NCBI GenBank assembly: GCA_031550325.1
Contig: JAVBOR010000016.1
Coordinates: 1 to 14,422 of the forward strand
Reading direction: 5' to 3'
From: JAVBTT01 sp031550325
GTDB lineage: Bacteria > Bacillota > Clostridia > Oscillospirales > UBA929
Length of the DNA: 14,422 nucleotides
Both the position numbers and the translations under genes were made by a program. The notes beneath the pieces were generated by a model, which saw only the letters and a list, made by a program, of their open reading frames with translations, had not been told where the DNA came from and did no database searches. The first letter of the stretch is position 1, and each line of letters opens with the position of its first letter. Shown here in pieces: positions 1 through 7,202 of the stretch.

Positions 1-1395
1 TTGGATATAGAAGGACGGATTCCTGAGGACCATCTACTGCGAAAAATAGATGCAGCAGTGGATTTCAGCCATATCTACGATTTGGTGTGGGATAAATACA
101 GCGCAGACAAGGGACGCAAAAGCGTGGATCCGGTGGTGCTGTTCAAAATCGTGTTTATTCAGCATCTGTATGGGATTAAGTCACTGCGTCAGACCATGCG
201 TGAAATCGATATGAATATGGCATACCGGTGGTTTCTGGGGTACAATTTCAGTGAACCCATCCCTCATTTTGCCACTGTGAGTTATGCCTTCGCTCAGCGG
301 TATGACAGCGGGATTGCCGAGGAAGTGTTTCAGTGGGTTTTGTATGAGGCAGAAAAAGCGGGTTATCTTGAACCCGAAGTCGTATTCATTGACGCAACCC
401 ATGTCAAGGCAAATGCCAACTTGAAAAAGCAATGCAAGAAAGCCATTCCCAAGGCGGCAAGGGCATACGATGAACAGCTGCGGGCAGAAATTAATGCTAA
501 TCGGGAGGAGCATGGCAAGAAACCCTTTGACGATGATGACAATGATTCCGGTGGCGCAATGAAAGAAATCACTGTTTCTTCTACCGACCCGGATGCCGGA
601 CTGTTTTGTAAGGGCGAACACCAGAAATGCTTTGCTTATGGGGCTCACACGGTTTGTGACCGGAACAATTTCATTCTGGATGTAGAGGTCACGCCCGGAA
701 ATGTTCATGACAGCACTGTGTTTGACACGGTTTACGACCGGGTGACAGAGCGATTTCCGGAAATAGAAGTGGTCACGGCGGATGCAGGATACAAAACACC
801 ATGGATTGCCAAAAAGATTCTGGACAGCGGACGGACACCGTCTTTGCCTTACAAGCGCCCTATGACAGCGGATTACGGGCATAAATGGTATGAATATGTA
901 TATGACGAATATTTTGATTGTGTGATTTGTCCCGAATACAAAACCTTAAGCTATGCTACAACGAACCGCGACGGTTACTGCGAATACAAAAGTAAGCCGT
1001 ATATCTGTGAAAACTGCCCAACGCGACACATGTGTACACACAATCGAAACGCCCAAAAAACGGTAACACGACATATATGGCAGGATTATCTGGAAATGTC
1101 TGAAGACATCCGCCATTCGCCCATCGGCAAGGCAAGCTACAGTTTGCGATCCCAAACCATTGAACGGGTCTTTGCCGATGCCAAGGAAAAACACGGCATG
1201 CGCTATACTAACCACCGAAGCCTGCCCAGTGTCACAAACTGGGTCAGGCTTAAATTCGCAGCCATGAACCTCAAAAAGCTGGCCTTATGGCGTTGGAAGG
1301 AGTGCTTTTTCTTCTCCTTTTTGCCTGTTTTACGCCCACTTATTGCAAAAAGACACTTCCTTCCGCTTTCGCGCCTTGAAAATGCCTTTCTTTGA
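1..1395 (+). CDS. IS1182-family transposase (5' end probably cut by window edge)
   Basis: This is a DDE transposase that would cut and move its own insertion sequence. The N-terminal part (about residues 8-110) is the DUF772-type domain with the typical IPEDHLLRKID opening. The catalytic core shows D131 (VFIDATHVKAN), D261 (VTADAGYKT) and E388 (RSQTIERVFADAKEKHGMRY), the expected DDE triad. A cysteine cluster (C307, C310, C336, C339, C345) lies between the last two acidic residues, as is usual in this family. Family members normally have some residues before this point, so the TTG at base 1 may be an internal codon rather than the start. The last 30 or so residues (after ALWRWKE) are low in similarity to anything I know and may be read-through to a chance stop. 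Base composition is more A+T-rich than the following genes, consistent with transfer. Terminal inverted repeats could not be placed because the left end is outside the window. Confidence 0.88.
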   Translation: MDIEGRIPEDHLLRKIDAAVDFSHIYDLVWDKYSADKGRKSVDPVVLFKIVFIQHLYGIKSLRQTMREIDMNMAYRWFLGYNFSEPIPHFATVSYAFAQRYDSGIAEEVFQWVLYEAEKAGYLEPEVVFIDATHVKANANLKKQCKKAIPKAARAYDEQLRAEINANREEHGKKPFDDDDNDSGGAMKEITVSSTDPDAGLFCKGEHQKCFAYGAHTVCDRNNFILDVEVTPGNVHDSTVFDTVYDRVTERFPEIEVVTADAGYKTPWIAKKILDSGRTPSLPYKRPMTADYGHKWYEYVYDEYFDCVICPEYKTLSYATTNRDGYCEYKSKPYICENCPTRHMCTHNRNAQKTVTRHIWQDYLEMSEDIRHSPIGKASYSLRSQTIERVFADAKEKHGMRYTNHRSLPSVTNWVRLKFAAMNLKKLALWRWKECFFFSFLPVLRPLIAKRHFLPLSRLENAFL

Positions 1396-1402
1396 CAGGC
1401 TG

Positions 1403-1427
1403 AGAGGACACAATGTGTCCTCTTTTT
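1403..1427 (+). terminator. Rho-independent terminator after transposase
   Basis: A perfect stem (AGAGGACACA, one central base, TGTGTCCTCT) is followed directly by a run of T. It begins 8 bases after the transposase stop codon. The stem is flanked by the related sequences TTTGACAGGC and GGCTGTCCAA, so a longer imperfect inverted repeat surrounds it. Confidence 0.7.
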
Positions 1428-1430
1428 GGC

Positions 1431-1457
1431 TGTCCAAGAATCAAAGGTTCTTGGACA
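1431..1457 (+). repeat. 27-bp dyad repeat, copy 1
   Basis: A perfect inverted repeat with arms TGTCCAAGAA and TTCTTGGACA around a 7-base centre. It directly follows a stem-loop plus TTTTTGGC. Similar 27-bp dyads lie at 7203-7229 and 9595-9621, each also beside a stem-loop, and all three are followed by a GC-rich CGG/GAGGC-type flank. Function unknown; a dispersed intergenic repeat or an RNA stem-loop are both possible. Confidence 0.65.
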
Positions 1458-1498
1458 TAGCGGCGGCTCATAAAAGTATATATTGCGGGGGATTTCTC

Positions 1499-2260
1499 TT
1501 GACTGCATGGAATCTGCGAAACATCATGCTGCTCGGCGAAGAGGCCGCGCAGACTCTGGCGGCAAGTCATGTCGCCGTTTTTGGCTTGGGCGGCGTGGGC
1601 GGCTTTGCGGCGGAGGCGCTGGCGCGCGCCGGGCTGGGCGAGATCACGCTTGTCGACCATGACGTTGTGGGTGAAACAAACCTCAACCGCCAGCTGTGCG
1701 CGCTGCGCTCAACGCTCGGACGCCCCAAGGCCGAGGTCATGGCAGAGCGGGTGCTGGACATCAATCCGGACTGCCGCGTCCATCCGGTTGTCGCGCGTTA
1801 TCACGCGGACACAAGGCAAACGCTGCTGGCTCCCCGCTATGACTATATTCTGGACTGCATCGATCTTGTGGCCTGCAAGCTCGATCTCATTCAGTCGGCG
1901 CTTCAGATGCAGACGCCGATCCTGTCCGCGCTCGGCACGGGTAACAAGCTCGACCCGTCCGCCCTGCGCATCGGGGACATCAGCAAAACCTTTATGTGTC
2001 CGCTGGCCAAAGTGGTGCGCAAAGAGCTGCGCGCCCGGGGCATTTATCACACCCGCGTGCTGTGGAGCCCTGAAGAGGCCATCAGCCCGCCGCAAAGCGA
2101 GCAGCCGCCGCCCGGCCGACGCAGTGTCCCGGCCAGTGTGTGCTGGGTTCCGGGCAGCGCCGGACTGATGATGGCCGGCGACGCCGTCCTCAGCCTTACC
2201 GGGCTCAGTGCGCAAAGGCACATAGCTCGGATGCCGCGCGGGACAGCTGGGGATCTGTGA
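1499..2260 (+). CDS. tcdA: tRNA threonylcarbamoyladenosine dehydratase (ThiF/E1-like)
   Basis: TcdA (YgdL/CsdL) uses ATP to cyclise the t6A base at position 37 of ANN-decoding tRNAs. The protein is an E1-like ThiF/MoeB fold: nucleotide-binding GLGGVG at residues 29-34, VDHDVVGETNLNRQ at 52-65 (adenylation site), and the DCID motif at 119-122, followed by the family-typical GTGNKLDPSALRIGDISKT and the C-terminal VPASVCWVPGSAGL. At 253 residues the length is normal. I chose TTG at 1499 because GGGGG lies 7 bases upstream and the protein then begins close to the family start (LRNIMLLGEEA); the open frame continues upstream to 1343 but crosses the terminator and dyad. The last 20 residues extend beyond the usual end and overlap the polymerase relic on the other strand by 56 bases. 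No adjacent sulfur-transfer partner gene is seen. Confidence 0.9.
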   Translation: MTAWNLRNIMLLGEEAAQTLAASHVAVFGLGGVGGFAAEALARAGLGEITLVDHDVVGETNLNRQLCALRSTLGRPKAEVMAERVLDINPDCRVHPVVARYHADTRQTLLAPRYDYILDCIDLVACKLDLIQSALQMQTPILSALGTGNKLDPSALRIGDISKTFMCPLAKVVRKELRARGIYHTRVLWSPEEAISPPQSEQPPPGRRSVPASVCWVPGSAGLMMAGDAVLSLTGLSAQRHIARMPRGTAGDL

Positions 2261-2919
2261 GCATAACGCCGCGCACGACAGAGGCATCGCCGTATTTCCC
2301 GCGAATGGCGTCAACCGTTTGCTCAAGCGTCAAAAGCTCCCGCTTCTTTTTTTCCTCGGGATACAGAGACAATTGCTCCTGATCAGGCTCCCCGACCAGA
2401 TTGCAGGCGTGCACGCCGACGGAGCGCAAAGGGTTTTTGGGCTTGTGATGCAGATACAGCGTCATGACTGTTTTGGCCAGCGTTTGGGAAAGCTGCGTGG
2501 GCTCATCCAGACGGCACTGGCACCCATATCCCTTCATGGTGTTTTCGCGGAAATGCGCCTGTACGGTGTTACATAAGAGCTTATGCCCGCGCAGTCGCCC
2601 GGCCACGCTTTCGGCCAGCATCCACACCACCAGCGAGACCTCCTTTTCACATACAAGGTCGCGCGGCGTGGTGGTCGAATTGCTCACGCTCTTGATCTGT
2701 CCGCCTAAGGTTACGCCCACTCTGGCATTGTCCTCGCCGTTGGCGTACCGCCACAGCAATAAACCGGCCGCGCCGAACCAATACCGCAGCGTCTCCGGTG
2801 GCGTGGCGTCGCTCGGGATCGCCCCCGACGGCCACCGGAATCCCGTGCAGCCCGCGACACTCACAATCGACGCTGGCGTAAAAGCTGTTCATATCGCTGT
2901 GCAGAATGTTTCGGGTCAC
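2205..2919 (-). pseudogene. Y-family DNA polymerase (DinB/UmuC-like), internally deleted and frameshifted
   Basis: Two separate frames together match the two ends of a Y-family translesion polymerase. The N-terminal frame starts at GTG 2919 (GGAGGAGG 7 bases upstream) and reads ILHSDMNSFYASVD ... IPVAVGGDPERRH, the first palm strand with its metal-binding Asp. After about 2815 the similarity continues in another frame: TPPETLRYWFGAAGLLLWRYANGEDN, then SVSNSTTTPRD and the little-finger region up to RGVMLTDPQLSRAASE. Compared with family members as I recall them, about 165 residues are missing between these parts, including the second palm Asp/Glu motif and most of fingers and thumb, so no active polymerase can be made. 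The N-terminal part also seems one residue short near VDCECRG, and the usual C-terminal tail is replaced. The upstream SOS-type promoter and operator are intact. A 219-codon open frame remains for the C-terminal part alone. Confidence 0.85.
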
Positions 2920-2974
2920 AGGTTTTCCTCCTCCCGATCCTCCCACCCCGGTTCGGTCTGCCCCGCCAAAACCG

Positions 2975-3026
2975 ATGAGGTATACTCACAATAAGAACAT
3001 ATGTTCTTATTGTGAGTATACCTCAT
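2975..3026. promoter_or_regulatory. 52-bp perfect palindrome containing a LexA (SOS) box
   Basis: Two 26-base arms meet at 3000/3001 with no loop and no mismatch; pairing stops exactly at 2974/3027. The centre (2995-3006) is GAACATATGTTC, the Bacillus/Clostridium LexA (DinR) box. Given the minus-strand promoter at 3015-3043, the box would lie across the transcription start (about 3008) of the polymerase relic, where bound LexA would block it. The outer arms (ATGAGGTATACTCACAATAA and its complement) go well beyond a LexA site and are unexplained. Only about half of the palindrome would be transcribed, so it more likely acts as DNA than as an RNA hairpin. Confidence 0.8.
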
Positions 3027-3043
3027 GAACGGCCAGTTGTCAA
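3015..3043 (-). promoter_or_regulatory. Sigma-A promoter of the polymerase relic
   Basis: On the minus strand TTGACA (3043-3038) is followed by a 17-base spacer and TATACT (3020-3015). This is a consensus promoter pointing at the GTG start at 2919. The -10 box lies inside the distal arm of the palindrome and the LexA box follows just downstream. Confidence 0.75.
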
Positions 3044-3079
3044 TCGTGCGTGATCTTTCCTCCGTTTGCAGACAAAGCG

Positions 3080-3120
3080 AAAACGCTAGGGGGAAGGCGT
3101 TGCCTCCCCCCTAGCGTTTT
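3080..3120 (-). terminator. Strong bidirectional-type terminator after the GH3 gene
   Basis: AAAACGCTAGGGGG pairs with CCCCCTAGCGTTTT, with an inner AGGC/GCCT stem and only one mismatch. On the minus strand it starts 14 bases after the GH3 stop codon and ends in a T run. The A/T tails are on both sides, so it could also stop transcription arriving from the left. Confidence 0.85.
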
Positions 3121-3134
3121 ATTTGCTTTGGTTC

Positions 3135-6100
3135 TTATGCGGGAATTTCCAGGGTGAATGTGAAGCTATAGCTGGGGAACAGGCTGGCGAATTTCACGCC
3201 GGCAATCACAAACTTCGTTCCCTCAAAAGCGTCTACATCCGCGATGGTAACGACCTTTCCGGATGCGCTGATCTTGCTGTTGTCGATTCTATTCGCTCCG
3301 GAGGTCACGGCCAGCTTTCCGGCGCTAAAGGTGACCTCGGAGGCAAAGGTGATCGTCACGTTTTCGTCGTCCGCCGTCACAACAGGCACCCAGAGGTTAT
3401 CCGGCTGCGCGACACATTCGATGGAGACGCCGTCCGCCGCGCCGTCGGCCTTGATCGTGTAGATTCCGGCCACAGCATCGGACGCTTCGAGTCTAAACAT
3501 GTATTTTCCGTCTCCGGCGACGTCGACAGAGTCGATAAGCACGCCATCGGGGTTGTAAAGGCCCAAGCTAAAGCTGACGGGCGCGCCCGCGAACACAACC
3601 TGAGCAGGTACATTGGCCGGATAACCCGCGACGATGGTTTTGATGCTGGAAGAAATCGCTGCGTCAACTTCGGGCGCCTGGATGCCGTACTTCTCCGTAC
3701 GCCAGTCGTTGATCACGCCGCTCCAGTTGAGGCCGTACGCGAAGTCGTAAACGTTGCCTTCAGAGTCCACATGGCACTCCATGTCAAAGGGCACGTCTTC
3801 GAACTGACGCTCGACGGTCTCCATGTTTTTCGGCATCTGGAAGGGCAGCAGGCCGCTGGGCTCGACTTTGCCGGCAACAATGTCCACAATGGCGTTGTCG
3901 CTGACGCCAAAGCCCACGACAATGCCGTCGACTCTGGATTCAAACTCATTGAAGATCATGGGGTTGTCGATCGCAATGGCGGCCACGACAGGAAGTCCCG
4001 TGGCGGCTACGACGTCAACCAGAGCCAGCTGGGCTTCGCCGTTGGTTGCTTGAATGGTCTTGCCGCCGTAATAGCGGGAGTTATAGTTGAAGCCGAGTTC
4101 CTCTTCGAGATCGAGGTATTCCTGCGGGAAGTTCGGCAGGGTTTTGGAAGCCTGCCAGCGCGCTTCTTCGCTCGGATCGAGGCCCAAGGGTTCCTGTCTG
4201 ACGAAAGCGGGGTCGGCGTAATACGGGCCGTACTGAAGCGTTCTGGGCATGAACCCGTTGTGAATCTGCGCCGCGGGGCGATAGGGGTTCATAATCGCGC
4301 CAAAGAATCCGCCCATAGACACGTCGCCCGGAATGTTGCGCAGACTTGCATCCCAGCCGGTGCCGACGAAATTGTTGCCGGAGTTTGCGGGGTTGGTCAT
4401 TTTCAGGAACGCGAAGTCAACGCCGGTAAAGTCGGTGCGGCGTACGATGGTTCTGGCAGCGCCTTCTCCAACGATTTCGTCCGTCACAACATTGAACTGT
4501 CTCTCAGCCGCCGTGACGTTGACGGTGCTGGCAATGCTGTTGCCGCTGCCGCTGAGCGGGATGTACACGGTTTTCTTGCTTTCGGACGCAGAGATGACAT
4601 TGTCCTTGTTCTTGAGCATGACAATGGACTTCAGCTGCACGTCATAGCCAAGGGCGTTGAAATCCGCCGAGCCGACGATGCCTCTGGCTTCCGCGACGTT
4701 GATGTACGGATCTTCAAAGAGTCCAAGACGGAATCCGCTGAGCAGGATGCGGCGGGCCGAATCGGCAAATCTCGCGTTTGCGCCTTCCAGTCCGAGGCCG
4801 TCTTTGACCATGGGCAGGTTGTCATACAGGGACAAATCGGTCGTCGAACGACCGGCGCCGTATTTCGCGCCGTTAACGGCCACCCAGTAAGCGGCTTTCA
4901 CAGCGTTTGGGTTGGTCAGCATGCCGTACATGTCCGTGCCGACGCTCAGGCCGGCCCAGACGCGCTCGCCTGCGGGGAAGCTGCCGGTGCCCCAAGCAGT
5001 TCCGCCGCCCGCGTCATTGAGGTAGATGTCGCCGTAGGAAAGCTGGTGGCTGGCTTCGGTGGCGGTATTGATGGTGCCGGCGATGCCCCAGTCGGTGCAG
5101 ACATAGCCGTCAAACTTCATGTCGCCATACAGGACTTCCTTAATTCTGTACGGGCTGACGGCGCTGCCCAGCTGAATGGGATCTCCGCCGATGGGATCGC
5201 CGTTTTTGTCAACGCCGATCGAGTAAGAAGGCATAACAGCCGAAGCGTACAGGGTGGTGCTCAGGTTGTCCGGATCCAGAGCGCTCTGGAAGGGAATCAG
5301 CTGAGCTGCAAAGTTGTCGCCCGGATACACAGAGTACATACCGGGATGCGCGTGGGACTCACGGCCGCCCTCGCCGGGGCCGTCGCCCGGGAAGTGCTTG
5401 AGCATGGCGGCAACCGACTCGGTGCCCCACACAAGATCATCGCCGACATAGGTGCTCTGGAAGCCCTTGGTATAGGCAGCCGCGATATCGGCTGTCAGAG
5501 CAGGACTCTCGCCGTAGGTTCCGCTCACGCGGTTCCAGCGGGGCTCGGTGGCAAGGTCGATCTGCGGCGACAGGGCGGTGTTGATGCCCAGCGCGCGGTA
5601 CTCAATCGAGGCGACGCTGCCGAAGAGCTCGGTAAGCGACGGATCAAAGGTGGCGCCGAAGCCCAGGCTTCCGGGCCATTTGGAGACCGTGCTGGTGCTG
5701 CCGTCGTAGAAGCCGTCGGTCGCCCCGGCGTTGCTGCGCGGGTCGGAAAATACGTTGACCGGGATGCCCAGCATATCGGTTCTCGCCTCGGCGTAGGCCT
5801 GCATGGCGTTGGTCCACTGGGCCTGTCTCTCAGTGGACGAAGAGCCGTCGGCGTTCAAAATATGACGTACGCCATCATTGAGCATGTTCTGCATGGCCGT
5901 ACTGAGGGTTCCTGAAACGCCGCTCTGGTGGCCGCTGGCCAGCATCAGGGGAGCGACCTTATTGATGGGGCTTTCTGCGGTGAGAAGGCTCACCAGGTTG
6001 GCAGCGCGCTCTTCGGGGCTCAGGCGCCAGTCCTCGTAGAGATCCAACGCGCCGTTGCCGTTGAGATCCTTAAAGGCGTATGTATAGTCGCCGTCTGTCA

Positions 6101-6299
6101 CCGAAAGGATGATTTCCTGATTGCGAACCGAAAGGGTCGAACCCGAGTTGGGGTTCGTGATCAGATAGAAGTTGTCCTCGGCATTAAACGCGGAACTCCA
6201 GGTATCGGGTCCGGGGGTTACGGCATACGCGGCCGGAAACAGGGCGGTCACAAACATCAATGCCAGTACCAGCGAAAGGATGCGTTTGCTTCTGTTCAA
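3135..6299 (-). CDS. Secreted glycoside hydrolase family 3 protein (beta-glucosidase-like)
   Basis: This large (1054 aa) exported enzyme probably removes sugar units from the non-reducing end of beta-linked glycans; the exact substrate cannot be told from sequence. Residues 1-26 form a signal peptide ending in AYA. Residues 78-89 (DLNGNGALDLYE) look like a calcium-binding EF-hand loop, common at the start of this GH3 subgroup. The barrel domain contains KHFPGDG at 301-307 and the presumed catalytic nucleophile D403 in GYVCTDWG. The second GH3 domain ends around 860 (VEPSGLLPFQMP, then YDFAYGLNWSG). Residues 880-1054 look like one or two beta-sandwich modules of unknown role. I see no LPXTG, SLH or dockerin module, so it is probably free or weakly attached. 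The start is TTG at 6299, supported by GAGGAGG 8 bases upstream and the good signal peptide. It is transcribed alone, between its own promoter and a strong terminator. Confidence 0.92.
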   Translation of the reverse strand: MNRSKRILSLVLALMFVTALFPAAYAVTPGPDTWSSAFNAEDNFYLITNPNSGSTLSVRNQEIILSVTDGDYTYAFKDLNGNGALDLYEDWRLSPEERAANLVSLLTAESPINKVAPLMLASGHQSGVSGTLSTAMQNMLNDGVRHILNADGSSSTERQAQWTNAMQAYAEARTDMLGIPVNVFSDPRSNAGATDGFYDGSTSTVSKWPGSLGFGATFDPSLTELFGSVASIEYRALGINTALSPQIDLATEPRWNRVSGTYGESPALTADIAAAYTKGFQSTYVGDDLVWGTESVAAMLKHFPGDGPGEGGRESHAHPGMYSVYPGDNFAAQLIPFQSALDPDNLSTTLYASAVMPSYSIGVDKNGDPIGGDPIQLGSAVSPYRIKEVLYGDMKFDGYVCTDWGIAGTINTATEASHQLSYGDIYLNDAGGGTAWGTGSFPAGERVWAGLSVGTDMYGMLTNPNAVKAAYWVAVNGAKYGAGRSTTDLSLYDNLPMVKDGLGLEGANARFADSARRILLSGFRLGLFEDPYINVAEARGIVGSADFNALGYDVQLKSIVMLKNKDNVISASESKKTVYIPLSGSGNSIASTVNVTAAERQFNVVTDEIVGEGAARTIVRRTDFTGVDFAFLKMTNPANSGNNFVGTGWDASLRNIPGDVSMGGFFGAIMNPYRPAAQIHNGFMPRTLQYGPYYADPAFVRQEPLGLDPSEEARWQASKTLPNFPQEYLDLEEELGFNYNSRYYGGKTIQATNGEAQLALVDVVAATGLPVVAAIAIDNPMIFNEFESRVDGIVVGFGVSDNAIVDIVAGKVEPSGLLPFQMPKNMETVERQFEDVPFDMECHVDSEGNVYDFAYGLNWSGVINDWRTEKYGIQAPEVDAAISSSIKTIVAGYPANVPAQVVFAGAPVSFSLGLYNPDGVLIDSVDVAGDGKYMFRLEASDAVAGIYTIKADGAADGVSIECVAQPDNLWVPVVTADDENVTITFASEVTFSAGKLAVTSGANRIDNSKISASGKVVTIADVDAFEGTKFVIAGVKFASLFPSYSFTFTLEIPA

Positions 6300-6460
6300 A
6301 ATTCTTCCTCCTCAATAAATCTGTCTTCAACTCTTCGGTTTTCTTCTTTACTCGCGCTTTCCGGGACGCCAAATCAAGCGGGAGGCGCATATCCGCATCG
6401 ACTTCACCTCTACTTTCCTGTCGTGCTCAGATATTGCACGTTCGTCAACATCTGCAAGGA

Positions 6461-6470
6461 GACACGTGTC
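6461..6470. promoter_or_regulatory. Possible repressor operator in the GH3 leader
   Basis: GACACGTGTC is a perfect 10-bp palindrome with a central CG, the style of LacI-family operators. It lies about 10-20 bases after the predicted GH3 transcription start, a position suited to repression. No regulator gene is nearby, so this is only a suggestion. Confidence 0.3.
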
Positions 6471-6486
6471 CCTTCTGTACTCCTAA

Positions 6487-6515
6487 ACCATATCAGTTTT
6501 GAAGCCGAAAATCAA
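6487..6515 (-). promoter_or_regulatory. Predicted GH3 promoter
   Basis: On the minus strand TTGATT (6515-6510) and TATGGT (6492-6487) are separated by 17 bases. This is the best sigma-A-type match upstream of the GH3 gene and would give a leader of about 180 bases. Confidence 0.55.
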
Positions 6516-6776
6516 TCCTTTAGGCAAAACTTCTTAAAAATATGCAGGTGCGCAATACAATTTCTACAGATTTGCTGGAAAACGTCATGCTACTAAAGCA
6601 AGCCCGTGCCGCTTCAGGCAAGTTCGTCAAAAACGGCGGGCCGGACGCAATGCTTTATGTACGCTTGTTCTTTGCTCGCAACCCAATTGTCCTGCATTTG
6701 CCGTCCGGTATGCGGATGGCCCAACTCAGGCGCGCAAGGCCGGACACAATTTGTTATGGTTCCCTAAGTTTCTTGG
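6516..6776. other. Gene-free stretch between divergent GH3 and feoA promoters
   Basis: Together with both leaders the gap from 6300 to 6847 is 548 bases. In this central part I find no recognisable gene, RNA or repeat. An 84-codon open frame (6542-6796, plus strand) has no convincing ribosome site and no familiar sequence, and it runs across the feoA promoter. Confidence 0.5.
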
Positions 6777-6805
6777 TTGACAAGCTCGCGCTCTAATGAT
6801 ACACT
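6777..6805 (+). promoter_or_regulatory. feoA promoter
   Basis: TTGACA (6777-6782), a 17-base spacer and TACACT (6800-6805) form a near-consensus sigma-A promoter 43 bases before the feoA start. The -10 box is part of a small dyad, TACACT-A-AGTGTA (6800-6812). Confidence 0.75.
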
Positions 6806-6813
6806 AAGTGTAG

Positions 6814-6832
6814 TTAGAAGTCGCTAACCTAA
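6814..6832 (+). promoter_or_regulatory. Possible DtxR/IdeR-type iron box before feoA
   Basis: The 19 bases from TTAG to GCTAACCTAA agree with the known IdeR/DtxR box (TTAGGTTAG-S-CTAACCTAA) at 14 positions: the whole right half and the first four bases of the left. The site lies just after the predicted transcription start, where an iron-loaded repressor would block feoA. The left half is poor, so this may be a half-site or chance. Confidence 0.4.
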
Positions 6833-6847
6833 AAAGGAGATGAGGTC

Positions 6848-7066
6848 ATGCCCCTTACGATGGCCAATGTCGGTCAGATCGGCCGCATCACGACAATCCA
6901 GGGCAAGGACGAGACAAGGCTCCACTTGGAACGGCTCGGGTTTATCTCCGGTGAACTGGTCACTGTTGTTTCAAAGCTCGGCGGCAACTTCATTTTGAGC
7001 ATCAAAGACTCCCGCGTTGCGTTGGATAGATCCATGGCCAACAGAATCATTGTTCAATGTGCCTGA
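6848..7066 (+). CDS. feoA: FeoA-type ferrous iron transport accessory protein
   Basis: FeoA is a small cytoplasmic SH3-like protein that works with the FeoB iron permease. The 72 residues match the family: an early GQIGRITTIQG strand, RLHLERLGFISGELVTVV (the conserved LxxLGFxxGxxV motif) and a final VALDRSMANRIIV strand. The ATG at 6848 follows AAGGAGATGAGG. The gene is alone: no feoB or second feoA follows, and hairpins close the unit. It may assist a FeoB encoded elsewhere, or a different partner. Its own strong promoter and the possible iron box suggest control by metal. Confidence 0.88.
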   Translation: MPLTMANVGQIGRITTIQGKDETRLHLERLGFISGELVTVVSKLGGNFILSIKDSRVALDRSMANRIIVQCA

Positions 7067-7113
7067 TTTGTACATACGCTTCCCCATCCAAGATTTTATA
7101 AAGATTCAGCCAC

Positions 7114-7146
7114 AAGGCTTTCCCGAAGTGAATCCGGGAAAGCCTT
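7114..7146 (+). repeat. Hairpin with AGTGAAT loop, copy 1 (downstream of feoA)
   Basis: AAGGCTTTCCCG pairs perfectly with CGGGAAAGCCTT around AAGTGAATC. There is no T run after it, so it is not a classic terminator. A relative with the same loop core and altered stem is at 14380-14411 on the other strand. Confidence 0.6.
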
Positions 7147-7202
7147 ACTCCATTTACCGCCTCTATCATTACCGCCCCAGCGGATTAATTGGGTGCCCGC
7201 TT

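Noticed and set aside
181..882. 233-codon minus-strand frame inside the transposase gene
   Set aside because: Antisense to a clear DDE transposase with no recognisable features of its own.
1343..1498. Upstream extension of the tcdA frame
   Set aside because: It overlaps the transposase gene, a terminator and a dyad repeat. The family start fits the TTG at 1499.
3123..5915. 930-codon open frame on the plus strand, antisense to the GH3 gene
   Set aside because: The opposite strand encodes a clear GH3 protein with motifs and signal peptide. The antisense product is rich in Val, Gly, Arg and His, resembles no family, and has no ribosome site. Long antisense frames are expected in GC-rich biased genes.
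6542..6796. 84-codon plus-strand frame before feoA
   Set aside because: No clear ribosome site, no familiar sequence, and it crosses the feoA promoter.
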